DNA from: Kibdelosporangium sp. MJ126-NF4
GTDB taxonomy: Bacteria; Actinomycetota; Actinomycetes; Mycobacteriales; Pseudonocardiaceae
Assembly: GCF_000826545.1 (NCBI RefSeq)
Contig: NZ_CDME01000013.1
Location: 16,869 to 80,868 of the forward strand
Reading direction: 5' to 3'
DNA length: 64,000 nucleotides
Below are positions 28,014 to 37,397 of this stretch, in pieces. A model generated the notes under the pieces. That model ran no database searches. It had not been told where the DNA came from and saw nothing but the letters and a program-made list of their open reading frames with translations. The position numbers were made by a program, and so were the translations under genes. Numbering within the stretch: position 1 is the stretch's first letter; the number at the start of each line of letters is the position of its first letter.

Positions 28014-29147
28014 TCAAAGGTCCATTCCCGGATCGTCCATCTCGCGCCAGTCCTGCCCCGGATCCGCCCGTCCAGGCCGCCGCAGTCCACCGCGGTCGGT
28101 CTCGGGTTCCTCAAGGTCGCTTGGCGTGACGATGCCGCCGATGGCCGGGGTGGTGATTTCCACACCCAACGCTCCCAGAAACGTGGCGATTCCCGCCTTC
28201 ACCACTTCCTTCAGCACGTCCTCGTGCACCGCGAACGCGCCAAGTGGGGCCGCGATGAGCGTTCCGATCACAGTGGAACACGCCACGCGGAGCACTGCGG
28301 GCAGAATCCGTAGGCTGTCGCGCCTGAACGTCTGGTTGTCCGGCACGTTCGGCGAAAGCTGCCCCTGCTGCTCTTCCAGGTTCGCCAGTTGCCCCTGTAG
28401 GCACGCCCGGAAGGCCTGTGGGGATATCTGGTGGGCCAGGTCTCCCTCGGCCATGCCCGCCAGGTTCTCGGCCCACCGAATCTGCTCGGGGCGCAGCAGG
28501 CTGTCGGGCACTCGGCGCCCGATCTCCAGTGCGATGGACAGCCCATCGTGAGCACACGACCTGGCCAAACCCCACTGGCGCGCAGCAGCCGGGCCGTCGC
28601 CCTCCGCCTGATACCGTTCGCCTGCGTCGCAGGCTTCGTCGAGAAGGCGCATCTGTTGCAACAGGTTGCGGCACAGCCCCGTCAAGTCCACTGGTGAGCT
28701 GATCGCGCCTTTGATGGCGTCGACGATGAACTGGTATCCGGTGCACCGGCACAGGTTGCCGGAGATCGCGGCGCGGATCTCGGCGTCGGTCGGGTCGGGG
28801 TTGTCGCGGAGCAGTTCGTGCGCTGTGGCGAGCATGCCGGGTGTGCAGAAGCCGCATTGCAGGCCGTGGTGGTCGCGGAAGGACTTCTGCAACGGGTCCA
28901 GTTCGCCGGATGCGGCCAGGCCCTCGATGGTGGTGACCGACGAGCCCTCGGCCTGGACCGCGAGCACGCAGCACGAGCGGGCTGTGGCACCGTCGACGTC
29001 GACCGTGCACGAACCGCAGACGCCATGTTCACAGCCGACGTGCACGCCCGTGTAACCGAGGTCGTGGCGTAGGAAGTCGGCGAGAGTACGGCGGGGCTCG
29101 CACTCGGCGCTGACCGGTTGGCCGTTGACAGTCAAGGAGACCTTCAC
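28014..29147 (-). CDS. CoxS-like [2Fe-2S] subunit fused to an unusual C-terminal domain
   Basis: 377 residues. The first about 152 are a complete small subunit of a molybdenum hydroxylase. The plant-type cluster is C-x4-C-G-S-C (CEHGVCGSC) with a later Cys, and the second cluster comes from CGFCTPG and CRCTG. The normal protein ends there, but this frame continues for about 225 residues without a stop. The extra part has a helical segment (LLQQMRLLDEACDAGERY) and a hydrophobic stretch (VIGTLIAAPLGAFAV, FLGALGVEITTPAIGG), then a hydrophilic tail. I do not recognise it. It is last gene of the CoxL-CoxM-CoxS operon, and its ATG overlaps the CoxM stop. It may be a true fusion or a coxS whose stop was lost into a downstream gene. 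Confidence 0.85.
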   Translation of the reverse strand: MKVSLTVNGQPVSAECEPRRTLADFLRHDLGYTGVHVGCEHGVCGSCTVDVDGATARSCCVLAVQAEGSSVTTIEGLAASGELDPLQKSFRDHHGLQCGFCTPGMLATAHELLRDNPDPTDAEIRAAISGNLCRCTGYQFIVDAIKGAISSPVDLTGLCRNLLQQMRLLDEACDAGERYQAEGDGPAAARQWGLARSCAHDGLSIALEIGRRVPDSLLRPEQIRWAENLAGMAEGDLAHQISPQAFRACLQGQLANLEEQQGQLSPNVPDNQTFRRDSLRILPAVLRVACSTVIGTLIAAPLGAFAVHEDVLKEVVKAGIATFLGALGVEITTPAIGGIVTPSDLEEPETDRGGLRRPGRADPGQDWREMDDPGMDL

Positions 29148-29983
29148 GGGTGCACCGCCGTTCGGAGTGCCCTGCGCGTCAGTACCGTGGCCATTTCGCG
29201 GCGGTAGGACGCGGGGGCGTGGACGGAGTCGGGCGGATCGCAGACAAGCTCGGCCGCGGCTGCCGCGATCACGGCATCGGTCAGCGTCTGGCCGACAAGC
29301 GCTTGCTCGACGGCCGTGGCCCTGAGCGGGATGGGACCGGCGCCGCCGATGGCGATCCGGGCCTGCGCGCAGACTCCGTCCACGATCGTCACCGCGGCGA
29401 CGACAACGACAAGCGCGAGGTCACGCCGCCGGAATGACAGCTCCTGCACGGAAAACCGCGCAGGTGGGGGCGGGAAGCTCACCGAGACAAGCAGTTCACC
29501 GGGTGTGAGCGCGGTCTGGTGCGGGCCGAGGAAGAATTCACCGGCCGGGATGTCCCGGACGCCGTGAACGCCCTGTGCCCGAAAGGAAGCATCCAGGGCG
29601 ACGGCGACTGCGGGCAGTTCGGCGGCCGGGTCGGCGTGCGCCAGACTGCCGCCGATCGTGCCGCGGTTGCGGATCGACACGTGCCCGACGTACCGCAGCG
29701 CCTCGGCGAGCAGCGGCAGGTCCTGCCCGACGAGCGCGGACGTCTCGGCTGCTCGATGCCGGGTCGTGGCGCCGATCACGAGATTCCCGTTGTCCCGGCG
29801 CAGGTATGACAGGTCGGCCAGGTGGTTGATGTCGACGAGGAGCCGTGGCCTGGCCAAGCGCATGTTCAGCAGCGGGACGAGGCTCTGTCCACCCGCGAGG
29901 ACTCGTGCGCCCGCACCGGCCAACGCCTCCACAGCCTCGGTGACCGACGATGCCCGCAGGTAGTCGAAGGCGGCGGCCTTCAT
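29144..29983 (-). CDS. CoxM-like FAD-binding subunit of molybdenum hydroxylase
   Basis: 279 residues of the FAD-binding subunit. AGGQSLVPLLNMRL is the first FAD loop and TIGGSLAHADPAAELP the second, matching the conserved A-G-G-Q-S and T-I-G-G-x-x-x-x-A-D-P. A C-terminal CO-dehydrogenase flavoprotein domain follows. It passes electrons from the 2Fe-2S subunit to FAD. The start overlaps the CoxL stop (ATGA), and the stop overlaps the CoxS start. Confidence 0.9.
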   Translation of the reverse strand: MKAAAFDYLRASSVTEAVEALAGAGARVLAGGQSLVPLLNMRLARPRLLVDINHLADLSYLRRDNGNLVIGATTRHRAAETSALVGQDLPLLAEALRYVGHVSIRNRGTIGGSLAHADPAAELPAVAVALDASFRAQGVHGVRDIPAGEFFLGPHQTALTPGELLVSVSFPPPPARFSVQELSFRRRDLALVVVVAAVTIVDGVCAQARIAIGGAGPIPLRATAVEQALVGQTLTDAVIAAAAAELVCDPPDSVHAPASYRREMATVLTRRALRTAVHP

Positions 29984-32331
29984 CGGCTGGTTCCCTTCCG
30001 CATCGCGGCCAGCAGCCGCGGTGGCGTGATCGGCAGCGAGGTGATCTCCAGGTCGTACTCGGGCAGCGCGTCCACGATCGCGCTGGCGACCGCCGCTCCC
30101 CCGCCGATCACACCGGACTCGCCCATTCCCTTGAAACCACCGGGAATGTGGTCGGCGGGCGTGGCCATGTGCCTGATCTCCATGGGCGGTATCTCGGTCG
30201 CGGACGGCAGCAGGTAGTCGGTGAACGTCCGGGTGGCCATCCGCCCGTCGGTGTCGTAGACGAGTTCCTCGTACAGGGCGCCGCCGATGGCCTGCGCCGC
30301 GCCACCGTGCAACTGGCCGTCCACGATCATCGGGTTGATCACGGTTCCGCAGTCGTGCGCGATCAGGTGACCGAGCAGGGTGACCACGCCGGTCTCCCGG
30401 TCGACCTCGGCGAGGACCGCGGTGCAGGCGAAGGCGGTGGCGACGTTGACCGGGTCGAAGACCTCGCGTTCTTCCAGCGTCGGTGATTCGTCCTCCGGCA
30501 GCCGTCCGTTGAGCCGCCGGTAGGCGGCGTCACCGATCTCCGCCATCGTCACGGTCCTGCCCGGCACGCCGTCCACGGCGATGACGCCGTCCGTGATCAC
30601 CAGGTCCTCCGGCGCGGCTTCCAGGATGTGACCGGCGATCCGCAGCACCTTGGTCTTGAGCCGGGTCGCGGCCGTGCGCACCGCGCCGCCGCCGAGTGCG
30701 GCGCCACGGCTCGCACCCGTGCCGTATCCGCTGTACGGACTGGAATCCGTGTCACCGGACAGAACCGTGACGTGGTCGAGCGGCACGCCGAGGCTGTGCG
30801 CGGCGACCTGGGCGAGGGCCGTGTGGATGCCCTGGCCCATCGCGGACAGTCCGGTGTAGACGGTCACGTGCCCGGACGAGTCGATCCGGACGACCTCCTC
30901 GTCGAACCCGGAGTGCGCGGAGCCCGCGAGGTTCCCGATCCGGCTCGGCCCCAGTCCGGTGACCTCGTTCTGGAACGAGTACCCGATGCCGACCGCCGCT
31001 CCCCTGGCTCGGGCGTCCTGCTGGATCCGCGCCCAGCCCGCGTCGCGGACGGCGGCGAGACACAGATCGAGACACTCCTCGTACCGGCCGCTGTCGAACA
31101 CGAAAACCGGGCTCTGGTAGGGAAACTCCTTGATGAAGTTCTTGCGCCGGACGTCGTGCGCTGCCAGGCCGAGCCGCTTGGCGAGCTGGTGGACCATGTG
31201 CTCGTACACGAAGTTCGCCTTGGGCAGGCCGTATCCGCGAAACGAGCCGTAGGGCGTGCGGTTGGTCGCGACACCGACCAGGTTCATGTCCAGTGCCGGG
31301 ATGTCGTACGGTCCGGTGACCGACGCCGCGGTCACCCAGCACGGGCTCAGACCGGCGGTGCCGATCGCGCCGCCGAGAACCGCGTGGAGCGTGCCTCGCA
31401 TGCCGGTGATCGTGCCGTCGTGGCGTGCCGCGATCTCCACCTCGATCCGCTGCTCGCGGGAATGCACGGTCGCCACGAAACTCTCGGCACGGTCCTCGAT
31501 CAGCTTGACCGGCCTGCCCGTCCGGCGGGACAGCACGCACGCGACGACCTCGTCGCCGTAGAAGTCGAACTTGTTGCCGAACCCGCCGCCCAGGTCGGGG
31601 GTGCGGATCCGGATCTTGGCCACCGGCAGCCCCAGCACCTCACCGAACGAGGCCTGCGCGATGTTCGGCGCCTGGGTCGTCAGCCACACGTCCAGCCGGT
31701 CGGTGAACGGATCCCACGTCGCGACCACACCGCGTGTCTCCAACGGCGTGCCCATCTGCCGGGCGAACCGGAAGTCGGCACTGAGCACCAGGTCGGCCTC
31801 GGCGAACGCGGCGGCCGCGTCCCCCTTCCGGACGGCCGTCCGGCCCAGCACGTTGCTGGGCCACTCGTCGAACAGCCGTGGCGCGTCCTCGGCAAGGGCC
31901 TGCTCCAGCGTGCTGACCGCCGGGAGCTCCTCGTACCGGACGTCGATCAGCTCCAGCGCGTCCTCGGCCACCGCGCGGTCCTTCGCCGCGACGGCCGCGA
32001 CTCCCTGCCCCGGATAGGTCACCTTGTCCACGGCCAGCGCGTACGTCTCCGGGAAGAACATGTCCGGGATGTTGCGCCAGGTCACCGGCTGCGGCCCGTG
32101 GACCGCAGCCTTGACCTCGGCGCCTGTCACCACCGCGGACACGCCCGCAAGCGCCACCGCTCTGCTGGTGTCGATCGACGTGATCCGCGCGTGCGGCACC
32201 GGGCTGCGCAGGATCGCTGCCTCCAGCATGCCCGGCAGCCGCACGTCGTCGATGAACTGCCCGCGCCCGGTCAGCAGCCGGACATCCTCGATCCTGCTGA
32301 CCCTGGCGCCAATCAATCCGTCGGTGTCCAC
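29980..32331 (-). CDS. CoxL-like molybdopterin-binding large subunit (CO dehydrogenase/xanthine dehydrogenase family)
   Basis: About 783 residues, catalytic subunit of a molybdenum hydroxylase. The N-terminal Ald_Xan_dh_C domain (GARVSRIEDVRLLTGRGQF) is followed by the Moco-binding domain with GGGFGNKF, the active loop YGSFRGYGLPKANF and the catalytic Glu in KGMGESGVIGGG. The active loop lacks the AYxCSFR of true CO dehydrogenase (form I), so the substrate is more likely an N-heterocycle, aldehyde or hydroxylated aromatic (form II). The start is set at GTG 32331 with AAGG upstream; GTG 32340 is possible. No CoxG/CoxD or XdhC maturation gene is nearby. Confidence 0.9.
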   Translation of the reverse strand: MDTDGLIGARVSRIEDVRLLTGRGQFIDDVRLPGMLEAAILRSPVPHARITSIDTSRAVALAGVSAVVTGAEVKAAVHGPQPVTWRNIPDMFFPETYALAVDKVTYPGQGVAAVAAKDRAVAEDALELIDVRYEELPAVSTLEQALAEDAPRLFDEWPSNVLGRTAVRKGDAAAAFAEADLVLSADFRFARQMGTPLETRGVVATWDPFTDRLDVWLTTQAPNIAQASFGEVLGLPVAKIRIRTPDLGGGFGNKFDFYGDEVVACVLSRRTGRPVKLIEDRAESFVATVHSREQRIEVEIAARHDGTITGMRGTLHAVLGGAIGTAGLSPCWVTAASVTGPYDIPALDMNLVGVATNRTPYGSFRGYGLPKANFVYEHMVHQLAKRLGLAAHDVRRKNFIKEFPYQSPVFVFDSGRYEECLDLCLAAVRDAGWARIQQDARARGAAVGIGYSFQNEVTGLGPSRIGNLAGSAHSGFDEEVVRIDSSGHVTVYTGLSAMGQGIHTALAQVAAHSLGVPLDHVTVLSGDTDSSPYSGYGTGASRGAALGGGAVRTAATRLKTKVLRIAGHILEAAPEDLVITDGVIAVDGVPGRTVTMAEIGDAAYRRLNGRLPEDESPTLEEREVFDPVNVATAFACTAVLAEVDRETGVVTLLGHLIAHDCGTVINPMIVDGQLHGGAAQAIGGALYEELVYDTDGRMATRTFTDYLLPSATEIPPMEIRHMATPADHIPGGFKGMGESGVIGGGAAVASAIVDALPEYDLEITSLPITPPRLLAAMRKGTSR

Positions 32332-32410
32332 GGTGAACACCTTGGCACCGATCAGCGCACTCCGGGAAGCCCAGCCCGGACAGATCATCCAGGCCGCAGG
32401 TGAGATCGCC

Positions 32411-32977
32411 CTATTTCTTGACCTCGTAACGCAGAATGACAATGCCGTTGTCGTACGCGGTTCCCTCGATCAGATTCAGGTCATGCCGATCCTCGAAAAG
32501 GCGCGTTCCCCTGCCACGCGACACCGGGCAGACCATCATCCGGACTTCGTCGACGACACCGGCTTCCATCAGGGAACCCATGAGTTTCAGACTCCCCCAC
32601 AGCCAGATGTCCTTGCCGCTCTGCTCCTTGAGCTCCCGAATGGTGGTGGCCGGGTCGCGTGTCACGGTCGCGGCGGGAAAGTCGCCCCATGGGGCCTCGT
32701 CCAGCGTCGACGAGGCGACGAACTTCGTGAGGTTGTTGAGTTTCTCGCCGTACTCGCCCTGCTCGGCCGCGTTCGGCCAGTAGTCCTTGGTCTGGGCGTA
32801 GGTGTTCGCGCCGAGAATCATCGTGTCGACCGAGTCGATGAACCCCATCACGGTGTCCTTGTACGCGCTTTGGGTGTCTTCGGAAAAGGGCTCCACTGTG
32901 ACGAAACTGAGCCCGCCGTCCTCCTCGGCCACAATGTTGTCAACGGTAACCCACTGCTGAACCACAAGCTTTCGCAT
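32411..32977 (-). CDS. Dihydrofolate reductase-family protein (RibD C-terminal domain)
   Basis: 188 residues from ATG 32977, opening MRKLVVQQWVTVDN. The RibD_C fold is shown by ILGANTYAQTKDYW, KDIWLWGSLKLMGSL and a VCPVSRGRGTRLF turn. Single-domain proteins like this are NADPH-dependent reductases of unknown substrate, common in actinomycetes. It precedes the Cox operon by 79 bp on the same strand and follows the response-regulator gene by 21 bp, so co-transcription with either is possible but not shown. Confidence 0.85.
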   Translation of the reverse strand: MRKLVVQQWVTVDNIVAEEDGGLSFVTVEPFSEDTQSAYKDTVMGFIDSVDTMILGANTYAQTKDYWPNAAEQGEYGEKLNNLTKFVASSTLDEAPWGDFPAATVTRDPATTIRELKEQSGKDIWLWGSLKLMGSLMEAGVVDEVRMMVCPVSRGRGTRLFEDRHDLNLIEGTAYDNGIVILRYEVKK

Positions 32978-32998
32978 GGCTGTATCCAAGCGCACGGG

Positions 32999-33604
32999 TC
33001 AGAGCCATCCTTCCTCAGTAGCGATGCGGATCGCGTCCACTCGGTTGCGCGCATCGAGTTTCACCATCGCGGACGCGAGGTAATTGCGGACCGTCCCGTA
33101 GGACAGGAACAGCGTCGCGGCGATGTCTCTGGGATCCGCGCCCGCCGCGTAGTGGCGCAGGACATCCGTCTCGCGGGGAGACAACGGCGACTGTCGCTGC
33201 TGCAACGCGCTGACGGCCATCGTCGCGTCGATCACCCGCTCGCCGGTGGCCACGCGGCGGATCGCGGCGACCAGGTCGGCGGCGCTGGTGTCCTTGAGCA
33301 GGAAGCCGGTGGCGCCCGCGGCGAGCGCGGCAGGCAGGTTTCCCGGCCGGGCGAGGCCGGTCAGGATCAGGACCCGGCAGCCGGGCACCTTCTCCCGCAG
33401 CTGCGCGGTCGCCGTCAGGCCGTCGAGCCGCGGCAGGTCGATGTCGATGACCGCGACGTCGGGATGGTGGCGCAGCGCGGACGGCACGATGGCATCGCCC
33501 GTGGCGATCTCGGCGACCACGTCGAGGTCGTCCTGCAGTGCGATCAGCGCGGACAGGGTCTCGCGGAGGATGCCGGTGTCCTCCGCGATCATCACACGCA
33601 CCAC
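32999..33604 (-). CDS. NarL/FixJ-type response regulator
   Basis: 201 residues. The receiver domain has the acidic start (MIAEDTG), the phospho-acceptor Asp in VIDIDLPRLDG, the conserved Thr (LILTG) and Lys (FLLKDTS). The LuxR-type HTH reads LSPRETDVLRHYAAG ... YGTVRNYLASAM. The start is GTG 33604 with GAGGAG nine bases upstream. It lies 52 bp after the sensor kinase gene, its obvious partner. Confidence 0.9.
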   Translation of the reverse strand: MVRVMIAEDTGILRETLSALIALQDDLDVVAEIATGDAIVPSALRHHPDVAVIDIDLPRLDGLTATAQLREKVPGCRVLILTGLARPGNLPAALAAGATGFLLKDTSAADLVAAIRRVATGERVIDATMAVSALQQRQSPLSPRETDVLRHYAAGADPRDIAATLFLSYGTVRNYLASAMVKLDARNRVDAIRIATEEGWL

Positions 33605-33656
33605 GGTCGTCGTCTCCTCGCTGCCGTCGTCGGCAGCATATCGACTGGTGGGGAGG

Positions 33657-35594
33657 CTAGCTGTGAGCATCGGCAAGCTCCGCGACCACGACGAACGTGC
33701 CGTGACTGTGCCGGATGGTCAGCACGCCGCCCAACGCCTCGACACGGACCCGCATGTTCGTCAGGCCGTGTCCCCGACTGTCCGAAGGCGGTGGGGCGCC
33801 GTCGTTGCTGACCCTGAGCGTGACTGTGCCAGCGTCTTCGGCGAGGGTGATCGCGCACCGCTGGGCAGTGCTGTGGCGCAGCACGTTGGTGACGGCTTCG
33901 CGCAGCACGATCGCGAAAGTCGTGTCGGCGTCCGCGGCCAGCCGCACGGGCGCGCGTTGGGTCGTCACCTCCATCCCTGACGCTGCCAGCACGTCCGTGG
34001 CCAACGCGAACTCCGACGCCAGCGACAGCTTCGGGCGTTCACCGGCGATCCGGCCCGCGTCCGCGCCGATGGTGGTGCACAGGCTCACCAACTCGCCCAG
34101 TTCCCGGCCCGCGCGCTGGTCGTCCCGGCCGATCAGGGCGGCGACCAGGTCGGTTTTGAGCGCGAGGGTGGTCATGCCGAGGCCGAGCAGGTCGTGGGTG
34201 TCCTGGGCGAGCCGCAGCCGCTCGGCGACTGTGGCCAGTGCGGCGAGTTGGTCACGCCGGGCCGCCAACTGGGCGGCGAGGTCCGCGAGCCGCGACAGCC
34301 CGTACGCCATCAGCCCGAAGGACGTGATGGTGGCCGTGATGTACCCGATCCAGCCGAGCAGGACCGTCGTGGACATCGACGCGAGGTCGTTCCACCCACC
34401 CAGGATCGGCAGGCTCAGCAGCACGACGGCGAACCACACCCACCGCCACGGCCCCGCCACGAGCAACAGCACCGACGCGACGAGGAAGGCGACGAAGATC
34501 AGGCCCACTGTCCCGATCATGGCGAACTGCAGGTAACACAACACGGCCTGCACCGCGAGCGTCACGGGCCAGTAGCGAGGCCGCGAGCCGCCGCGTCCGG
34601 CACCGGAGTGCCGCCAGTGCAACAGCGGGACCGCCACGGTCACCAGCATGGCCACGACCAGCGTCAACGGCCGCTCATACCGGCCTGCCGGGGGCGTGGA
34701 TGGCGCGAACACGTTGAGCAGGTTCAGCATGGCGAACAGCACCAGAACGGTCGCGAGGACGGCACGGGCCACTGGAGGCGTTGGTGCCGTGCCCACGGGC
34801 AGGCCGGGTGCGTCGACCCGATCGTCGTAGACCCGACGTCCCTCGCTGACGGCCTCCCGCGCTATTCGCCCGGCCGCCTCCATCTCGTTGCGCGCGTCCT
34901 CGGGTGTCGTGGACAGCCAGCGCAACGCCGATCGGGCGTGCCGCGCCACCGACCTGAGGCGGTCCTCGACCGCGCCGACCAACCGCTCTCCCGCGCCGAG
35001 CCGTTCACGCAGGACCGCCGCCCTGGCCAGTTCGTCCTGTGTGGCCGCCAACTCACCGGTCACCTGCGCCACCCGGACAAGGCCGAACAACCCCAGCGCA
35101 CTGTCCGCCGCGGCGATCAGCACCCAGGTGCCGCCGTTGATGGCAGGCAGGTACGGCGGGCCGAGAACCACGTTCCACAGCACGCCCTCCACGACAAGCA
35201 GCAGCAGCGCCAGCTGCCATGGCCAACGCGGCGCGACCAACAGGACAAGGCCGATCAGATGGCCCGACACGCCACCGACCCACCCATCACCGAGCACCAC
35301 GAACGGCAGATAGGTCAGCACAGCCTGCACCGCGAGCAGCGCCCACGGCGCAGTCCGCCAAGGGCGTCGCGCGAGACCGGTGGCGTACCACAACGGCATC
35401 GCGAACACGGCGACGACGAACGGCACATACCGGATGTCGGTGCCGCGCAAACCGTCCGCGCAGCGCGCCACCAGTTGCGTCAGCAGGAACGCGACCGGCA
35501 GCCAGCGAACCGCGACGAACGAGCCACTGGGACTGTCCACCGTGAGCACGCGCTGTCGCGTGTCACGCGCAGACGTCGAAGGTTGCGCGACCAT
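33657..35594 (-). CDS. Sensor histidine kinase with duplicated membrane/dimerisation modules
   Basis: 645 residues from ATG 35594 (the frame remains open 10 codons upstream). The N-terminal half is a membrane module of about five helices followed by a HisKA_3-like helical stretch (LRERLGAGERLVGAVEDRLR) that has no phosphorylatable His at the expected place and no ATPase domain. The C-terminal half repeats the plan: a second membrane module, then a functional dimerisation helix with His in AQDTHDLLGLGMTTLALK (about residue 465) and a HATPase domain (VLREAVTNVLRHS, GHGLTNMRVRVEALGG). It looks like an internal duplication in which the first kinase core decayed. The partner is the response regulator encoded immediately downstream. 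Confidence 0.88.
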   Translation of the reverse strand: MVAQPSTSARDTRQRVLTVDSPSGSFVAVRWLPVAFLLTQLVARCADGLRGTDIRYVPFVVAVFAMPLWYATGLARRPWRTAPWALLAVQAVLTYLPFVVLGDGWVGGVSGHLIGLVLLVAPRWPWQLALLLLVVEGVLWNVVLGPPYLPAINGGTWVLIAAADSALGLFGLVRVAQVTGELAATQDELARAAVLRERLGAGERLVGAVEDRLRSVARHARSALRWLSTTPEDARNEMEAAGRIAREAVSEGRRVYDDRVDAPGLPVGTAPTPPVARAVLATVLVLFAMLNLLNVFAPSTPPAGRYERPLTLVVAMLVTVAVPLLHWRHSGAGRGGSRPRYWPVTLAVQAVLCYLQFAMIGTVGLIFVAFLVASVLLLVAGPWRWVWFAVVLLSLPILGGWNDLASMSTTVLLGWIGYITATITSFGLMAYGLSRLADLAAQLAARRDQLAALATVAERLRLAQDTHDLLGLGMTTLALKTDLVAALIGRDDQRAGRELGELVSLCTTIGADAGRIAGERPKLSLASEFALATDVLAASGMEVTTQRAPVRLAADADTTFAIVLREAVTNVLRHSTAQRCAITLAEDAGTVTLRVSNDGAPPPSDSRGHGLTNMRVRVEALGGVLTIRHSHGTFVVVAELADAHS

Positions 35595-35749
35595 CACGAG
35601 ATCGGACTCTAGGCCGTGCCCCACCGGGCGTCGCTAGTGCGGATTGCACGACTTGGGCTGCGGAACGCATTCCCACCCGGTTCGGTACGCACTGTCGACA
35701 ACCGACTGCCGGGTACGAGGCTCTGGAACAGAACAGAAAGGACAGTTCC

Positions 35750-36247
35750 ATGGAACCCAACGAGATCGCCGACGTGCTCAACCGGCCGATCAGCCAGGAA
35801 ATGCTGGCCCGCGACCTGACCAGGCTGGCCTACGTCGCCAAGGACGGCACACCCCGCAACGTCCCGATCGGCTTTACCTGGAACGGCAAGGAAATCGTCA
35901 TGTGCACGGCGACGAACGCCCCGAAACTGCATGGCCTGCGCGCGAACCCGATGGTCGCGTTGACGATCGACACGGAGGTGCACCCGCCACGGGCGTTGCT
36001 CATCCGCGGCCGGGCCGAGTTGGACGTCGTCGACGGCATTCCCGAGGAGTACATGCAGTGGAACGGCACCTACGAGATGACGCCGGAGCAACGGGCCGAG
36101 TGGGAGGTCGGTGTCCGCGCGTTGTACGACGGTATGGTCCGGATCGTGGTGACCCCGACGTGGGCGAAGATGCTCGACTTCGAGACCACCCTGCCCTCCG
36201 CCGTCGAGGAGCTCCTGCGTCGGCAGGCGGATCGCCAGAGCGCCTGA
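35750..36247 (+). CDS. Pyridoxamine 5'-phosphate oxidase-fold protein (PPOX class)
   Basis: 165 residues of the split-barrel flavin-binding fold. LAYVAKDGTPRNVPIGFTWNG is the first strand pair, ATNAPKLHGLRANPMVALTID is the flavin-phosphate region, and IRGRAELDVVDG follows. In actinomycetes such proteins bind FMN or F420 and reduce or detoxify small compounds. AAAGGA precedes ATG 35750. It is divergent from the sensor kinase gene. Confidence 0.85.
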   Translation: MEPNEIADVLNRPISQEMLARDLTRLAYVAKDGTPRNVPIGFTWNGKEIVMCTATNAPKLHGLRANPMVALTIDTEVHPPRALLIRGRAELDVVDGIPEEYMQWNGTYEMTPEQRAEWEVGVRALYDGMVRIVVTPTWAKMLDFETTLPSAVEELLRRQADRQSA

Positions 36248-36266
36248 GCTCCCCTGCCGACCTTCG

Positions 36267-37397
36267 TCAGAGCAGCCGGTGGCCCGGTGAGAACCGGGCG
36301 AGCGCGTCGTGGTCCAGGCCGACACCGAGCCCTGGACCCGGTGGGACACTGAGCATGCCGTCACTGTCGAGGTGGAACCCGCCGTCGATCAGATCATCGA
36401 TGTAGGCCGAGCCCGTCCGGTACTCCACGAGGTCGGTGTGCGGCAGCGCGGCGGCCAGGTGGAGGTCGGCGGCGAGCCCGATGCCGGTGTTCCACCCGTG
36501 CGGGATGAAGCGGACGCCGAGGTCGTCGGCGAGCCAGGCCACGCGGCGCGACTCGCTCAGCCCGCCGCCCTTGGTGGTGTCCGGTTGCACGATGTCGAAC
36601 GCGCCCGCGGTGAGGTACCGGGCGAAGTCCTGGCGGCGGGTGAGCACCTCGCCACCGGCGATCGGCACGCGTGAGGTTCGGCGCAGCCGCACGTAGCCGT
36701 CGAGGTCGTCGGGGCGCAACGCCTCCTCGAACCAGGCAACGTCGTAGGCGGCGAGCATGTCGACTGTGCGCGCCGCCCACGAACTACCGTTGCGCCAGAA
36801 GGCATCCGAGCCGCCCGCGTCGACCGCGAGCAGCGCGTCACCGCCGATCGCGTCGCGGGCGGCGCTGACGACCTGTTCGTCCGCCGCGGCACCGGTTCGG
36901 CCGAAATGTCCCCAGCCGATCTTGAACGCGGCGAAACCCACGTCGGCGAGTCGTTCCAGCGCATCGGCCAGCACCGGCGGATCATCGACCAGAACCGACG
37001 CGTACGGGCGGACCCGTTCGCGGTAGCGGCCACCCAGCAACGTGCTCACCGGCAGACCGGTGGCCTGGCCGAGGATGTCCCACAGCGCGGTGTCGATACC
37101 GCTGATGCTGTGGGTGATCGCGCCGCCGCGGCCGAGCCAGAAGGTGTTCTCGTGCATGAGCTGGCTCAGCCGGTCCGGTTCGCGGGGGTCGGCGCCGACG
37201 CACAGCGGGCGCAGTTGCTCGATCGCCGCCCGCACCAGTGTCTCGCTGGAGAACACGCTGCCCACGCCGATGAGTCCGGCATCGGTGTGCACGGCGACCA
37301 GCGTGTGGACGCTGTCTTCGGGCCGCAGCTCTCGGCTCCAGCCACCGGCGGGGGTGGCGCCGCGCAGGCCCGCCGCTCTGACGTCAGTGATCCGCAT
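36267..37397 (-). CDS. Enolase-superfamily dehydratase, mandelate-racemase subgroup
   Basis: 376 residues. The barrel shows FKIGWGHFG at strand 2, metal ligands AVDAGG (Asp), WFEEAL (Glu) and IAGGEVLT (Glu), and the Asp-His dyad in QPDTTKGGG and PHGWNTGIG. That set is typical of acid-sugar dehydratases and racemases of the MR subgroup. Start ATG 37397 lies inside the end of the glycosidase gene (14-bp overlap), so the two are translated in series. It presumably works on the sugar acid arising from the same oligosaccharide. Confidence 0.88.
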   Translation of the reverse strand: MRITDVRAAGLRGATPAGGWSRELRPEDSVHTLVAVHTDAGLIGVGSVFSSETLVRAAIEQLRPLCVGADPREPDRLSQLMHENTFWLGRGGAITHSISGIDTALWDILGQATGLPVSTLLGGRYRERVRPYASVLVDDPPVLADALERLADVGFAAFKIGWGHFGRTGAAADEQVVSAARDAIGGDALLAVDAGGSDAFWRNGSSWAARTVDMLAAYDVAWFEEALRPDDLDGYVRLRRTSRVPIAGGEVLTRRQDFARYLTAGAFDIVQPDTTKGGGLSESRRVAWLADDLGVRFIPHGWNTGIGLAADLHLAAALPHTDLVEYRTGSAYIDDLIDGGFHLDSDGMLSVPPGPGLGVGLDHDALARFSPGHRLL

